A DNA stretch of 64,000 bases from Neurospora intermedia (GCA_037102815.1 BTPP01000005.1:1488001-1552000); one strand, 5' to 3'. Shown: positions 1 through 10,226, counted from the stretch's first letter. Notes: generated from the letters alone by a model not told the origin. Translations and numbers: made by a program.

Positions 1-511
1 CGTCCAACCAGCGAGCCAAAAGTCCGATCATCATCTCCTCCTGCGTTGCATTGTCGTCAGGAACGGTGTGAGAATCACATTCCCAACAGGAGCAAGATTC
101 TTCAGTCCAGCCTCGGCGGCACTTGGCCATATATATCATCATCGATCAACCAAGCAGTCAAACTAGTCTCCCAAGAGACACCGTCCAAGCCGCCGACTCT
201 TGAATACAACAGGGAACCAGATCCACTGCCTATCTCGGGATAGCTCTGCAGTCTATCACCTCGCCTGATCTCCTGACGAGTGAACCCCTTGCAAACTCCC
301 GCTCGGTTACCCATAACCCAGTCCCCCGCAACTCGAAACGATAAACACCAAGCAAGGCCCAGGCCATCCGTCATTGAGAAGCATCCATACTCATCCCGAC
401 AATATCTGGAGGTTCTTCCTCCCCCATCATTATTAACAAAATACTACCAATATCCATTCAACACCCCATCAACCGAATCGGCAAGAGGATATTCCACAAT
501 CACAGCCCACC
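1..511. other. Upstream region of the Rab gene
   Basis: No coding region is supportable. The short ORFs on both strands show no recognisable domain and no splice-consistent extension. The stretch is C/A-rich on the + strand, as is usual for promoters and 5' leaders in this window, and it presumably holds the promoter and 5' UTR of the Rab gene that starts at 512. Confidence 0.5.
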
Positions 512-1414
512 ATGTCGTCCTCACTACCCTGGGACTATATCGCAAAGCTAGTATGCATCGGCGACTCAGGCTGCGGTAAATCCTCGCTCACCATCCGCCT
601 CTGCGAAGGCCGCTTCGTCACCCACCACGACGTGACCATTGGCGTCGAATTCGGCTCACGCATCGTCCCCGTCGGTCCTCCTCACAGCAACCTCGATTCC
701 CAACAATTACAACAACAACAACAACCATCCTCCACAACCGCCTTCACCTCAGATCCCACAACAACAACAATACCAAACACTACAACCTCCTCCTCCTCCT
801 CCGGGGGCCTCCCCCCACCCCCAATAGCCGCCAAGCCCTCCTCCTCTTCTTCTTCAGCATCCGACCCCCCTGTCCCGCAAAAACACATGAAGCTCTCCCT
901 CTGGGACACGGCCGGCCAAGAAACCTACAAATCCGTCACGCGCTCCTACTTCCGCGGCGCCTCGGGCGCCCTCCTCGTCTTCGACCTCTCGCGCAAGCAA
1001 ACCTTTGAGCACGTAACCGACTGGCTGAACGACCTTCGCGCCATTGCCGAGCCGGACATTGTGGTGATCTTGGTCGGCAACAAGGCCGATCTTACCGAAG
1101 CAAACGACGAAAACGAGGGAGAAAACAACAAGCGAGAAGTAACGAGGAAAGAAGCGGAAGAGTGGGCCAGGAGGAATGGAGTGCTCGAGTACGTGGAGAC
1201 GAGCGCCAAGAGCGGGGAGAACGTCGAGAAGGCGTTTATGAGGGTGGCCGAGAGGATTTACCAGAATATTCAGGCGGGAAAGTACGATTTGAATGATAGA
1301 CGGTCGGGGGTAAAGGGGCCTAGTGCTGGGTTAGGTGGAGGCGGCGCAGGAGGGGGAGGGACGCATGTCAAGTTGACGGGGGATAAGGCGGGCGGTTATG
1401 GAGGGTGTTGTTGA
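512..1414 (+). CDS. Rab-family small GTPase (Rab2/Rab4, Ypt4-like) with a low-complexity insertion
   Basis: A 300-residue intronless reading frame for a membrane-traffic Rab GTPase. The P-loop GDSGCGKSS is at residues 17-25, switch I has the TIGVEFGSR signature, WDTAGQE is at 131-137, GNKADL is near 189 and ETSAK follows. The protein ends in Gly-Gly-Cys-Cys, the double-cysteine signal for geranylgeranylation. The sequence after ETSAK resembles Rab2 and the TRSYFRGASGALLVFDLS stretch fits both Rab2 and Rab4, so the subfamily is not settled; fungal Ypt4 is the likeliest orthologue. Typical Rabs are about 205-215 residues. Here about 70 extra residues rich in Gln, Ser, Thr and Pro sit between switch I and the DTAG strand, and the C-terminus has a Gly-rich tail. 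I see no GT...AG pair with a branch site that would remove the insertion, so I treat it as coding. Confidence 0.92.
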   Translation: MSSSLPWDYIAKLVCIGDSGCGKSSLTIRLCEGRFVTHHDVTIGVEFGSRIVPVGPPHSNLDSQQLQQQQQPSSTTAFTSDPTTTTIPNTTTSSSSSGGLPPPPIAAKPSSSSSSASDPPVPQKHMKLSLWDTAGQETYKSVTRSYFRGASGALLVFDLSRKQTFEHVTDWLNDLRAIAEPDIVVILVGNKADLTEANDENEGENNKREVTRKEAEEWARRNGVLEYVETSAKSGENVEKAFMRVAERIYQNIQAGKYDLNDRRSGVKGPSAGLGGGGAGGGGTHVKLTGDKAGGYGGCC

Positions 1415-2136
1415 GTGAAGGTAGCCCCTTGAGGAGGAGAAGGTGGAGGAGGTGGAAAGCAAAGAGGGACAAATCAAATACACATGAGATACGATCAAAA
1501 ACCTTTTATGGAAATGCGAAAAGCTAGGGAAAGGGAAACCATGGTGGGGATATCACGACTGTCGGTCTGCCGCGCAATAATCCGAAACAGGATTGACAGG
1601 AATCCGGGGACAAAGTAAATAATGATGTGGATGGATGTAATGATGTATTGCCCTGATGATTTCCTGTTCGACCGACATGAACGCATCTACATTTTCAACA
1701 AGGGTACTATCGGGCCTTGATGACGGAAACGCAGGCAGAACGATAGACATTCTAATCACTGTTACCAAATGGCTACCTAGTCGACAAGTGTACCGTGTTT
1801 CTGAATTTATAATTGCCCTGATAGGCAAGTTTGATGGGCCTGATCAATTACATCAAGCAAACCAATGTCTATCGTTACAGACACTCATCATATTGCAACA
1901 GGCAAATATCTCGACAAATACACTCCAGTAGACACGCTGATGAATTGTTTCCCATTTTCTATAGCTCATTGTTCTTTTTGTTTTAGATCAGACTTGAAAG
2001 GAAATAAAATGTTGTCAATGCAGATGCACAGAATTTGGTACACTTTTGAAATAGCATCAGTTACAGGAAGACTGTTGCTGTGATGATTGCCAACCGAGAA
2101 CGGGGCTGACCGTAGTTTCCATCCCAATCACCACAT
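1415..2136. other. Intergenic region between convergent Rab and PMT genes
   Basis: The 3' flanks of two convergent genes. The small ORFs on both strands match no family I recognise, and the base composition is more A:T-rich than the flanking exons. I see no RNA gene or repeat. Confidence 0.5.
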
Positions 2137-4628
2137 CTAATCTGAGATCCTCCAGTTATCGAACCACTTCATGTACTTGTACTGCTGGTTCGGGCCGACC
2201 ATACCCCAGCTGATGGGCATGAAGAAGATGTAAAGCCCAATAACTGCCGCATAAAGGATACCATAGGCAATGCCCTGGGTAAGCTTGCTCTTGGCTCTGA
2301 GGAACCAGTCAGCAAGGAAACCGAAGCAGAGGATGGCGAAGTAGAGCGCCGGGTAATAGTGATGGACGTAGGTGACACGGCCCATGACGATGAAGGGCAA
2401 GTAGTGGAGGAACCAGCCGATGACAGGGTAGACTCCGGCGTAGTGGATCTGGTCAATGCCGTCCTGGCCGAGCTCCTTGTAGCCACGCTGCCAGCGGAGA
2501 GTGTACCAAACAACAAGAAGGCCAAATACACCAAGAGCGGCAGTGGAGCCCCAGTAGACGAGAGGATTGCCAAGCAGGAAATACTTGACAGTCTTGTCAT
2601 CCCAGCTGCACATTCTCAAGCCGACGTGAAGAATAGGCCACTGCCACCATTGGGAAGCCAGATCGTCCTGCTTGTCAGGATCGGGAACAAGAGCGTTGTT
2701 CGAGGTCATCATGGCAACGTTCTGTCACGCAGGTTAGAAGGATTTCCTAGAAGCAGATGAGAACGGAGATACATACCAAGTGAATGAAGTCCTGGAGGAA
2801 CTGACTCTTGTACTGACCGGGTTCAGCAGGAGGCACTGGTGTCTGTTAGCAGAAGGAACAAAGCCACCCTCAATTACGGGGCAAACTTACGCTTGGGGTT
2901 AGTATGGGACTCGACGTTCCAGTGAGTGTAGGTGTCGCGAGGGTTGTTGGTCTTGGTGCAGGTAGTCTCAATCTGCTTGAAACCCCACTGAGGAAGATTG
3001 ACGGTTCCAGCGCGGAGGTAGCATCCCAAAACCTCGTGCTTCAAGCGGAAGGCAGTGGTGAGAGTGCGGATCTTGGAGCGATCGCGAGAATTGGTGTCCT
3101 TGACAACCTCAATCTTCCAGTGGTCCTTCTCATCACCAACGGTAAGGTTGCCATAGCAAGAAACCTCCTTGTCGCTCTTGGTTATGGGAGCGGGGATCTC
3201 GTGGGAGTGGAGGTTACGGCCGGTCTGGGCATGGATAAGGCGAACGGTGCTGCCATCACCAATGTAACGAATCTCGTCAGAGTTCTCGTCATAAGCCTGC
3301 TCCCTGCGGTTAGGGTAGAAGAACCAGTCGTTGTTGGCATCCTTGTGGTGATAGCAGGTCACTTGTTGTTGGTTAGAACCCTCAGGGTAGGTCTGAACGT
3401 GACTGTGAAGCAGGCCACCACCATAGCCCATGTTCTTGATGGTCACGCGGGAGCCGATAGCAAGCTCCAAAGGGCTGTCCCTGCCAACCTCAGTGCCTCT
3501 CAAGTTAGCCTGGAAGAGCGAGGGCATCTGGGCATCGCCGGGGCCGGAGTTGGTCAAAACCCAGAAGTGGATGGCAAAGCTCAAAAGGTAAACCGCAAAG
3601 GGCAGGATAATGAGGCAGCTGACGCGAGCGGCAACATGGGCAGCAAGAACCTTGACGGGCATCTTGGTATCGCCGAACTTGTTCCAGAGGTCCTCAATGG
3701 TGTAGAGACCGACCAGAGCGGTAACGAAGAGTCCAACCCACTTGACACTGCAGACAAAGCCGATGCTGAGACCAGTCAGGAACAGCCAGAAGGCCCACTC
3801 AGGCGTGAAGCTCTTCTTGCGCAGGTTATGGAACTTGGCCCAGCACAAAGTGGTGGCCACGGTACCGAAGAGGAGCATAGAATCGAGGAGGATGAAGCGG
3901 CTGATGGTGGTGTACGAGTTCTCGCAAAGAACCATGAGAGTGACGAGCCAGACGGCAGGGAGCTTGAAGTGAAGCGCCTTGGCGGTAAAGTAGGCCAGGG
4001 GAACGCACACGGCGCCCCAAAAAGCGTTGAACTGGCGCATGAAGGTGTAGTTGATTTCCTCGGGGTAAGTCTCGCCGGACTTGAACTCGAAAGATCCATT
4101 GTAACCCGCAAGCAATCCGCTCAGGCCAACGAGGAGCTTTCCGGCAGGAGGGTGAACGTCGAAGTAGAATTCGCGCTTGAGGTAATGGCTACCAAACTTT
4201 CCGAAACTGTACGTTGTATCGTGTTAGCTAGCCTCGCAATCTATGGGGTCTGGGTAGACGGGTGTGCTTACTGAGCTTCGTCCCATGTCACGATGGGGGA
4301 AAGACCAATCTGCCAGAAACGCGTAAAGAAAGCCAGGAACGTGAAGACGACGGGGGCAACGATCCACTCCCAGCCCGCAATACAATCAAGAAAGCTCTGC
4401 TCCTAGAATACATATGTTTATTAGCATGGATAAGGTGTAAGATTGGGTCACAGGCTAGCTACGGACCTTCTTCACGGGAACCAGAGCCTTCTTCTTATCC
4501 TCGGGCTGGGGCTTTTCAGTAGCAGTAGGAGCGACTGGAGGAACGTTGCGTCTCCGGGCCGCGTCTCCAAAGGGATCGGCACCGGAGGCCGTGGTGGCTC
4601 GCTCGGAGCCATCCGTCGGGGTCGCCAT
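2137..4628 (-). CDS. Dolichyl-phosphate-mannose--protein mannosyltransferase, PMT2 subfamily
   Basis: Transfers mannose from dolichyl-phosphate mannose to Ser/Thr of secretory proteins in the ER membrane. I derive five exons (4628-4467, 4402-4272, 4206-2891, 2835-2777, 2721-2137), giving 750 residues, the usual PMT length. The luminal-loop motif WDEAHFGKFGSHYL, with the catalytic Asp-Glu at residues 95-96, is of PMT2 type; PMT1 and PMT4 proteins have DEVHFGKFA. Later come several hydrophobic segments, a MIR region (about 350-530, with repeated LHSH and QQVTCY-type motifs) and the C-terminal membrane part. The acceptor for exon 4 is the second of two AGs, because the first leads into a stop. 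The start is the first in-frame ATG. Members usually act as PMT1-PMT2 heterodimers. Subfamily assignment rests on motif recall. Confidence 0.93.
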
Positions 4629-6106
4629 GGTGCAAGTTCGCTCAAGGGAGCTTCAGAGTGTCTAGATCGATCGTGGGCGTGGACGAAGAGGATATCAATC
4701 CAATCGGGGATCGGTTAGGCCGTAGGTGGTAGTTTGATGGCAAGGCCGATCATGGAAGAGAAAGAGATGGATTTAACGAGAGTGTAGAACGGACGCGTGG
4801 CAGTATAGTTAACGAAGTGTGTGGTGTAAAGGGACAAGGCACTAAGAATGTAACAAGAGGTGGGAACCGTGGGCCTTTGTCAGAGAAGAGGATCCTCGAA
4901 GTCAGCAAGGTACCTTTGTTCCCAGCTGATGCTTGGAGGTGTAAACGTCAGGCAACGAACAGGAAAGCGGGCGTGAAGATCAATGGTCCGGAAAAGGTCG
5001 AAGCCCAAACAATCGACGATGTGCCGCCGAAAGGAGAGAACGATTGCGTTCGGGAAGGTTGAAATGGAGGGGTGAGAAGGAAACAAAGGGGGCTGCCGGG
5101 TGTGGCTGAAAGCTCGTCCTTGAAAGACGAAACTGAAATGGGGTGGAGAAGAAGATGACTAGAGGAGGAAAAAGTCAAGGTAGGTAGAGGAGAAGGGAAG
5201 AAGGAGGAGGAGCTGCAGTGCTGCAGAAGCCTCGAGACTGGACACTTTTCGACTCGTAAAAACGCCGGGACATCACCAAAAAGGGAGGATGCATCCCATC
5301 TGGGCCTGTCTCGTTGATGGACACTTGTTCTTCGTGGCCTCTTGCTTCCATCCATGGGGCCCGCAGTCCGCCGCAGGCGCAGCGTTACAGGTGGTGAACT
5401 TGCATCTCTGATTGGCCAGCGAGCCACATCGGCCAGGGCCGTTCGTTCACTTTTGTGGGGTGCCATTTCACTGGGCTGACCCTGGCGAGACTCCAGGGCA
5501 TGACGGGATGCACTAAAGAATGCGGCCCTGCTGAACCAGAGTGATGGATCTCCCGGATCGACGGGGAGAGCTCGGGAGGGCTTCAAGAGCTCCGGGGGCG
5601 TTTCATCGGCCATTTTCTTTTGAAGAGGATTTCCATGTGAACGGAACTCTGAGATGATTGTTGAGCCGCCACGAACCTGCGTGGTGTTGTATCATATCGG
5701 TATCTACGGCATTTTGTCGGGCATACCTAAGGACACTGGGCTGTTGCATCTTGCTTCTGTATTCCCAGGCTTGGATCCCTCGTAGAGCTACACTATTACA
5801 ATTGCAGCTTCCCCCTCACAATTCTGGGCTTGGTTTCACCTGCACCGTGCCTTCCAGATGCACCAACATATCCATGCCCCTTTCGGCTGTGATCTACCAA
5901 TTGAAGTGGAAGGCAGGCCTGCAAACGAATGGCGGTTGGCTATTCTGCCGTAGCCCAACAAGTAACTGGACAGCAAAACGTAAAGAACACCGACATCATT
6001 CACCATACCATAGGTAGGTTTTGGGTTTTGTTTACTTCCCCTGAAAATCGAGGTCCCACTGTCCAATCAGCCTTTTAAGTATCTCGATCCCATCGCCTTT
6101 GGCCTG
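4629..6106. other. Intergenic region upstream of the PMT gene
   Basis: About 1.5 kb without a supportable gene. A 221-codon minus-strand ORF (4948-5613) is Ser/Pro-rich and shows no domain, so it is most simply 5' leader or chance. No repeat or RNA gene was recognised. It should contain the PMT promoter and the 3' flank of the DUF3712-like gene. Confidence 0.45.
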
Positions 6107-6859
6107 TCAATACAAAGAAATAAATCTTTCCGTCAACAAAATCGGACTTTGAATAAACTTGATCGCTTCATTTGTCCATGCTCCCTCCTTGTCCGTTCCA
6201 ACGCCTTGGAAACGGTATGTCTTATCCGCATCCAACCCCAACTTCTTTGCTGCTGGCCTCATCCCACTCTCCTTCACCTCACCCCCTTGAGCGTGGTCGA
6301 TTTCGCCGTCCAAGGATACCGTCTCGACCTCCAAGGCAACATGAAATTCTCCCCGCTTAGTAAAGAAGTCGCCCTTCAACCTCGCAATCGTTCTCCACTG
6401 GCCTTTCCCTCTACCTTCCTGAATCTCAAAGACCGTCGGACCATAGTCAAGCTCAAAGGTACTCAGATTCCTCATGGTCAGCGTGACCTTCCTTTCCTCC
6501 CGATCCACATCCTTGATCAGGACTGGGAGCCCGTTCATCCCCAACACATGGATATCCTTGTCGTACTCACACTGCGCTGTCGTCCCAAACGGGCCCTTGA
6601 GATGGGCCTCGCCATTGCGGAGATGGTACACCAATTTCTCCTTGTGAGTGAGGTCCGATAAGAGCTGCAGCCAGATGGACATGTCGGTGACGTGGATGGT
6701 CTGGTCGTAAAAGTGCACGTCGGTGCCGTTGAAGCGCGTCTTCGTCTGGGGCAGCTGCACCTTGCCGAAGGGCCGGTCGAGGTAGACGAGGTCGACGAGC
6801 ATGGCGTCGACCACGGAACCGACCGGGCCGGTGGCGGTTACTTGGTATTCTACCGACAT
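6107..6859 (-). CDS. DUF3712-like protein, apparently lacking the usual N-terminus
   Basis: A 250-residue single-exon frame. Residues about 15-110 follow the pattern I know from fungal DUF3712 (LEA-14-like) proteins: Asp-Ala-Met-Leu, PFGKVQLPQTKT, a DQTIHVTDM strand, and then KDIHVLGMNGLPVLI. A second beta-rich section (MRNLSTFELDYG) follows. Members normally begin with a cytosolic tail, one membrane anchor and about 100 more luminal residues; none of these is present. Upstream in frame there is a stop at 6866-6868. An acceptor-like TTTCAG abuts the ATG, but I find no convincing donor or anchor exon between 6860 and 7300. Either upstream exons were missed or the gene is 5'-truncated. The function of the family is poorly known; I claim none here. 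Confidence 0.6.
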   Translation of the reverse strand: MSVEYQVTATGPVGSVVDAMLVDLVYLDRPFGKVQLPQTKTRFNGTDVHFYDQTIHVTDMSIWLQLLSDLTHKEKLVYHLRNGEAHLKGPFGTTAQCEYDKDIHVLGMNGLPVLIKDVDREERKVTLTMRNLSTFELDYGPTVFEIQEGRGKGQWRTIARLKGDFFTKRGEFHVALEVETVSLDGEIDHAQGGEVKESGMRPAAKKLGLDADKTYRFQGVGTDKEGAWTNEAIKFIQSPILLTERFISLY

Positions 6860-7704
6860 GCTGAAACTACTGTTTGTGGTTACGAGGAAAAGAATTAGTC
6901 AGTCAAGGGTGCGGAAAAGGCGAGATTTGATATAGGACGTAGACTAACTCAGCTGTGCAATCCACTATCCTGACGAGCATGATCTCCAGTCGCGAGTCGT
7001 TGACCAGACACTGAACTACGCTATCCATGGAGGGCGAATGTTGAATCATGTCTATTTGGCACAGACTGTTTTCAACCTCAGCTCTGTTAGGTAGTCTTGA
7101 TCATCTGTTAGATAAGAGCAGCAGTAACGGTCAGTCATCCTTGGGCTCAAATTTCTTGCATATGATGAAGTGTTGAAGAGTCCTACTCACATGCTAGTTC
7201 GGCAACAAGACAGCCAAGTCACTGAAAAGGGTATAGATCCTTTCACACAACAGACTCATGCGAGCTGTGAAAGTCTATGGGGGATGTAGAGAGATCAAAG
7301 CTGAAGAAGAAAAGACGGTGAACATATATGTGAAAATATAGATGTTGGACAGTCTGATTTTGACGAAGCACTGGGTGGTTCATCTACCGACGGCAAAAGA
7401 CTATGTCTAGTACACCACATGGGAACTTCATGTTGGGACGGGGTCTCTGCTCCCTTATAATGAAGGACCATCTTGAACGGACAAGGGGAGTGCCACGAGG
7501 CCACCGGGCGAGACAAAACCGAGATGGGTGCTGTGGGTAAATCGTGCTCGTGGTTCTCCGCCGGAAGGCCGCCGCGATACTAGCAGCAAAATAATGAGAC
7601 TATTTGACCAAGTCGGCGATAACGCCGGCGCAACATCGCAGGCACGGACGCACGGCAAGTCGCGAAATGGAGATGTCGGGTTCTCGACCTATCCGGAAGG
7701 GAGT

Positions 7705-7746
7705 CGGATAATCCGACTGTGTTCGATTCCAATCCGACTGTGTGGG
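7705..7746 (+). repeat. Left arm of 42-nt perfect inverted repeat
   Basis: Identical to the reverse complement of 8138-8179. The sequence around its outer edge (7703-7717) is itself a palindrome, GTCGGAT-A-ATCCGAC. Confidence 0.95.
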
Positions 7747-7886
7747 ACCAAGGCACATATCACCTCTACTGTGGTCGCGAGCGAAAGTAAAAACCCCCCT
7801 GTCAGGTACTTTTCTGCACGGACACTATGCGTTTAGTACCTACCCCACCTAATTAAACTTACCCATCACACCAAGTACAACCCAGA

Positions 7887-7929
7887 TTAGTGGTTAGGGT
7901 TGGCGGTTAGGGTTAGGTGTTGGGGTTAG
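7887..7929 (+). repeat. Interstitial telomere-like repeats
   Basis: Two exact TTAGGG units (7894-7899, 7907-7912), a TTAGGT unit directly after the second, and flanking degenerate TTAG/TTGGGG units. TTAGGG is the telomere unit of Neurospora and most filamentous fungi. The tract lies between the arms of the inverted repeat. Confidence 0.85.
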
Positions 7930-8137
7930 TTCCGGGGGTGCAGGGAGCCGGCGAGAGGCCCCCGCGTTTGAATGTGAATTGAGCGTTTCGAAAAAGGTCG
8001 TTTTGAGCTCTCGTTGTTGTTGTTGTTATTGTTGGTCAGAATAATGACTTCTCATGAGGGCTTCACGCGCGAAGGCTGATGCCAAGCTCCGCCAAGCTTT
8101 GGGTCTTGGCTCGAGCTTGGCTGTCAGCTTGTATGGC

Positions 8138-8179
8138 CCCACACAGTCGGATTGGAATCGAACACAGTCGGATTATCCG
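8138..8179 (-). repeat. Right arm of 42-nt perfect inverted repeat
   Basis: Perfect reverse complement of 7705-7746; see the element entry. Confidence 0.95.
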
Positions 8180-8566
8180 GGTCGATCCGGAAGTCGTTCC
8201 GTGGGGCTGCTATGCGGGGTCGGCGCGCAAGAATGGGCTAGACCCAATCCCGGCTGCGTAAAAGAGTCCTTCGTCCAGGATGCTCTGTTTCAATGTCCAT
8301 TGTTAGGGAACCGGGGATCGGGACCCGGAGACCTGGGAGGGAGCCATGGCTGTTATGCACGGAGTATCGTCGATCACAGATCTGATACCGATGATTGAGG
8401 GGGGGCGAGCTCAGCTGTTCGAGTGCCAGGAGCGTCAATCCATCGAGGAGTGAAAAACGGTGTCAGACACAAAAGCTGATGAGAAACACATCTTGGCTCG
8501 GCCATATGCTTGGCGTCGCACATATCGAGATGGCATCAGCGATCGGCCTGACCCTCGTTGGAGCCT

Positions 8567-8590
8567 CCCCCCCCCCCCCCCCCCCCCCCC
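8567..8590 (+). repeat. Poly-C tract, 24 nt
   Basis: An uninterrupted run of 24 C followed by a pyrimidine-rich stretch. It is one of three long C:G homopolymers in the window. Confidence 0.95.
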
Positions 8591-8766
8591 ACCCTCCTTT
8601 TTCCCCAAACGCCCCAGTTGACCCAGCTAGCCGGGACGGTCCCAAAATGCTCCTGCTTGGTGGTATTTGACATGAATTTCCCAAAATACTTGTACATATG
8701 ATATACACAACCCAAACGATGTCCCTTTCTCTTTTTCCATACATACGGTGGTGGCTAGCGCATGAC

Positions 8767-9621
8767 TTATGCGGAAGCAGCCTTGATGGACTGGGCGTCG
8801 CTCATGGCCTTGGCCAACATAGCCTTCTCTCTCTTCTTCGCGTCGTTCATCTTCCTGATGCGCTCGCGGTCAATCTCGGACCTCCTGTGAAGGTCCTCGA
8901 ACTCGCGGAACTCCTCCTCGTCCTTGGCCGTCGGCTGAACTGCAACGGCACCCGTCTTGTCCAGAAATTCCTTGAGGATAACGGACGAGTTGCGGTTCTT
9001 CATGTCGATTGTGACTATCCTCTCGCCTTGGGCAGGTTTAGGGGCTGGAGATGAACCGTCGGCAGAGGACGTGGGGAATGGAGTCGAAGAGGGCTTAGCA
9101 TCCTTGTCGTCGCGGAAGTAGATGGTCATGACGGCGGGACCCTTCTGGTCGGTTGTCCTGTTGATCACCATGGGGACCGCGGGATTCCAGTACTTGAGCT
9201 TGGGGAGGTTCTCTCTCCAGAACTTCCTGCAAAAACAAGACCATTAGTTGGTTGCCGAGCACGCTGTAGGAGACTGCGCGAACCTAGGACCCATGTGGCC
9301 TTCCTCTATCCTGTGAGCAAACTGCATGTGCACCTTGGTGACCTCCTTGGGGAGGAGGGCAGCCCCCGGCCCGGCGCGAATGTTCAAGAGCTGAAGCCGC
9401 ACGTCAGCATTGTCATGATGGTCGCGGTGATTAAGACGAGGTGCCGAACATGTTGCGCATGTGCTGTCGTGGAGGTGAGGTGGTTCAAGTTGTGATCGTA
9501 TTTACCTTCTGTAGAGGTTGTTAGCATTAGCTATTAGTTATACTCTTTGTGGTTGGTTGGCCTTGACCTAGAGGATACTCACTTCCCTGACGACATTGAG
9601 ACGCCGAATAACGCCGACCAT
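8767..9621 (-). CDS. mrp49: Mitochondrial large-subunit ribosomal protein mL61 (Mrp49-like)
   Basis: Component of the mitochondrial 54S ribosomal subunit with the L51/S25/CI-B8 thioredoxin-like domain. Conserved features: a short basic start MVGVIRRLNVVRE, then LLNIRAGPGAALLP, a KFWRENLPKLKYWNP motif, the VMTIYFRDD strand, and a charged helical C-terminus. My model has exons 9621-9583, 9508-9506 (3 nt), 9390-9284 and 9226-8767, giving 202 residues. Between exon 1 and the RAGPGA exon there are either two introns with a 3-nt AAG exon, or one 192-nt intron; both keep the frame and differ by one Lys. The 74-nt first intron has good branch sites (CTAAT, GCTAACA) just before CTACAG, which favours the micro-exon. 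Divergently transcribed from gep3. Confidence 0.88.
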
Positions 9622-10226
9622 TTTGAATACTGTCGAGCCGGAGAGGTTGCTGCAGTGGGCACGGGCAAACAAAGGTGCGTTTACTGGGGGACAGTTCCTG
9701 AGAGATAGGCCTGGGCGGGACTTGGAGATTGGAGTCGCAGTTCGGGTCAACAGTCAACACTGCACAGAGCGACGACCTCAACGCCATCCTGCCGCGACAT
9801 GGGCCCGTCGATTTTTTGCCGGCCCGTCAACGCTCTTGGAGCACTCACCGCCCGGCATCATTGCCTGCCGGAAGTCCAATCGCAGAGTGTGGGACCCAAG
9901 CAGTCACGCGAGCGCCAATTGAAACGACGGGGTACTTGCAAAGACCCACTAAAAAGTTCGGTCGCAACGAAGCTGAGTCGAATGGAAGGGTTCGATATGA
10001 TTTGGGACGCTGGTGGAAGAGCGGCGAGCTCCAGGAGCATTGGTCCCCGTTTGTTTCTTTCCATCCCTCCGATGTTCATCAGATGAAATCGTCAGGCAGA
10101 GTTTTGGACCCCCATCAACTATCTACTAATTTAGGCCGGCGGAACTTTTAGGTTTCTGGATATCTTTACTCATCCACCCTCACGACAGTCTCATAGAGCT
10201 GCAACGGCCAACCCGAGAACGACGTC
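9622..10226. promoter_or_regulatory. Shared upstream region of mL61 (-) and gep3 (+)
   Basis: A 605-bp gap between the start codons of two divergent genes, both for mitochondrial translation. It is a candidate bidirectional promoter. Overlapping small ORFs on both strands show no domains and are not called. Confidence 0.6.

Larger units (their letters stand above)
7691..8193. mobile_element. Candidate non-autonomous inverted-repeat element (MITE-like)
   Basis: Two 42-nt arms, 7705-7746 and 8138-8179, are perfect reverse complements. Each arm contains a tandem pair of AATCCGACTGTGT about 20 nt apart, like subterminal transposase-binding repeats. Outside each arm, after a 5-nt spacer (GGAGT left, GGTCG right), the same 9-mer ATCCGGAAG occurs in direct orientation (7691-7699 and 8185-8193), which could be a target-site duplication. 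The interior (about 390 bp) has no transposase-like ORF and contains degenerate TTAGGG repeats. The outermost 5 nt of the arms do not match, so the exact termini are uncertain. A hAT-like MITE would fit an 8-bp duplication, but a rearrangement scar is also possible. Confidence 0.5.
6860..8766. other. Gene-free region with inverted repeat, telomere-like repeats and poly-C
   Basis: About 1.9 kb without a gene I can support. It contains a 42-nt perfect inverted repeat (7705-7746 and 8138-8179), a telomere-like tract (7887-7929) between the arms, and a 24-nt poly-C run (8567-8590), each listed separately. Short ORFs here lack domains. Confidence 0.6.

Noticed and set aside
2904-4274. 456-codon plus-strand ORF opposite the PMT gene
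   Set aside because: Antisense shadow of PMT exon 3, no recognisable domain, and PMT motifs are clear on the other strand.
4948-5613. 221-codon minus-strand ORF upstream of PMT
   Set aside because: Ser/Pro-rich, no domain, and lies where the PMT leader is expected; too weak to call.
7711-7735. GTGTTCGATTCC resembling a tRNA B box in the inverted-repeat arms
   Set aside because: No A box, acceptor stem or anticodon arm can be drawn around it, and it recurs only as part of the repeat.
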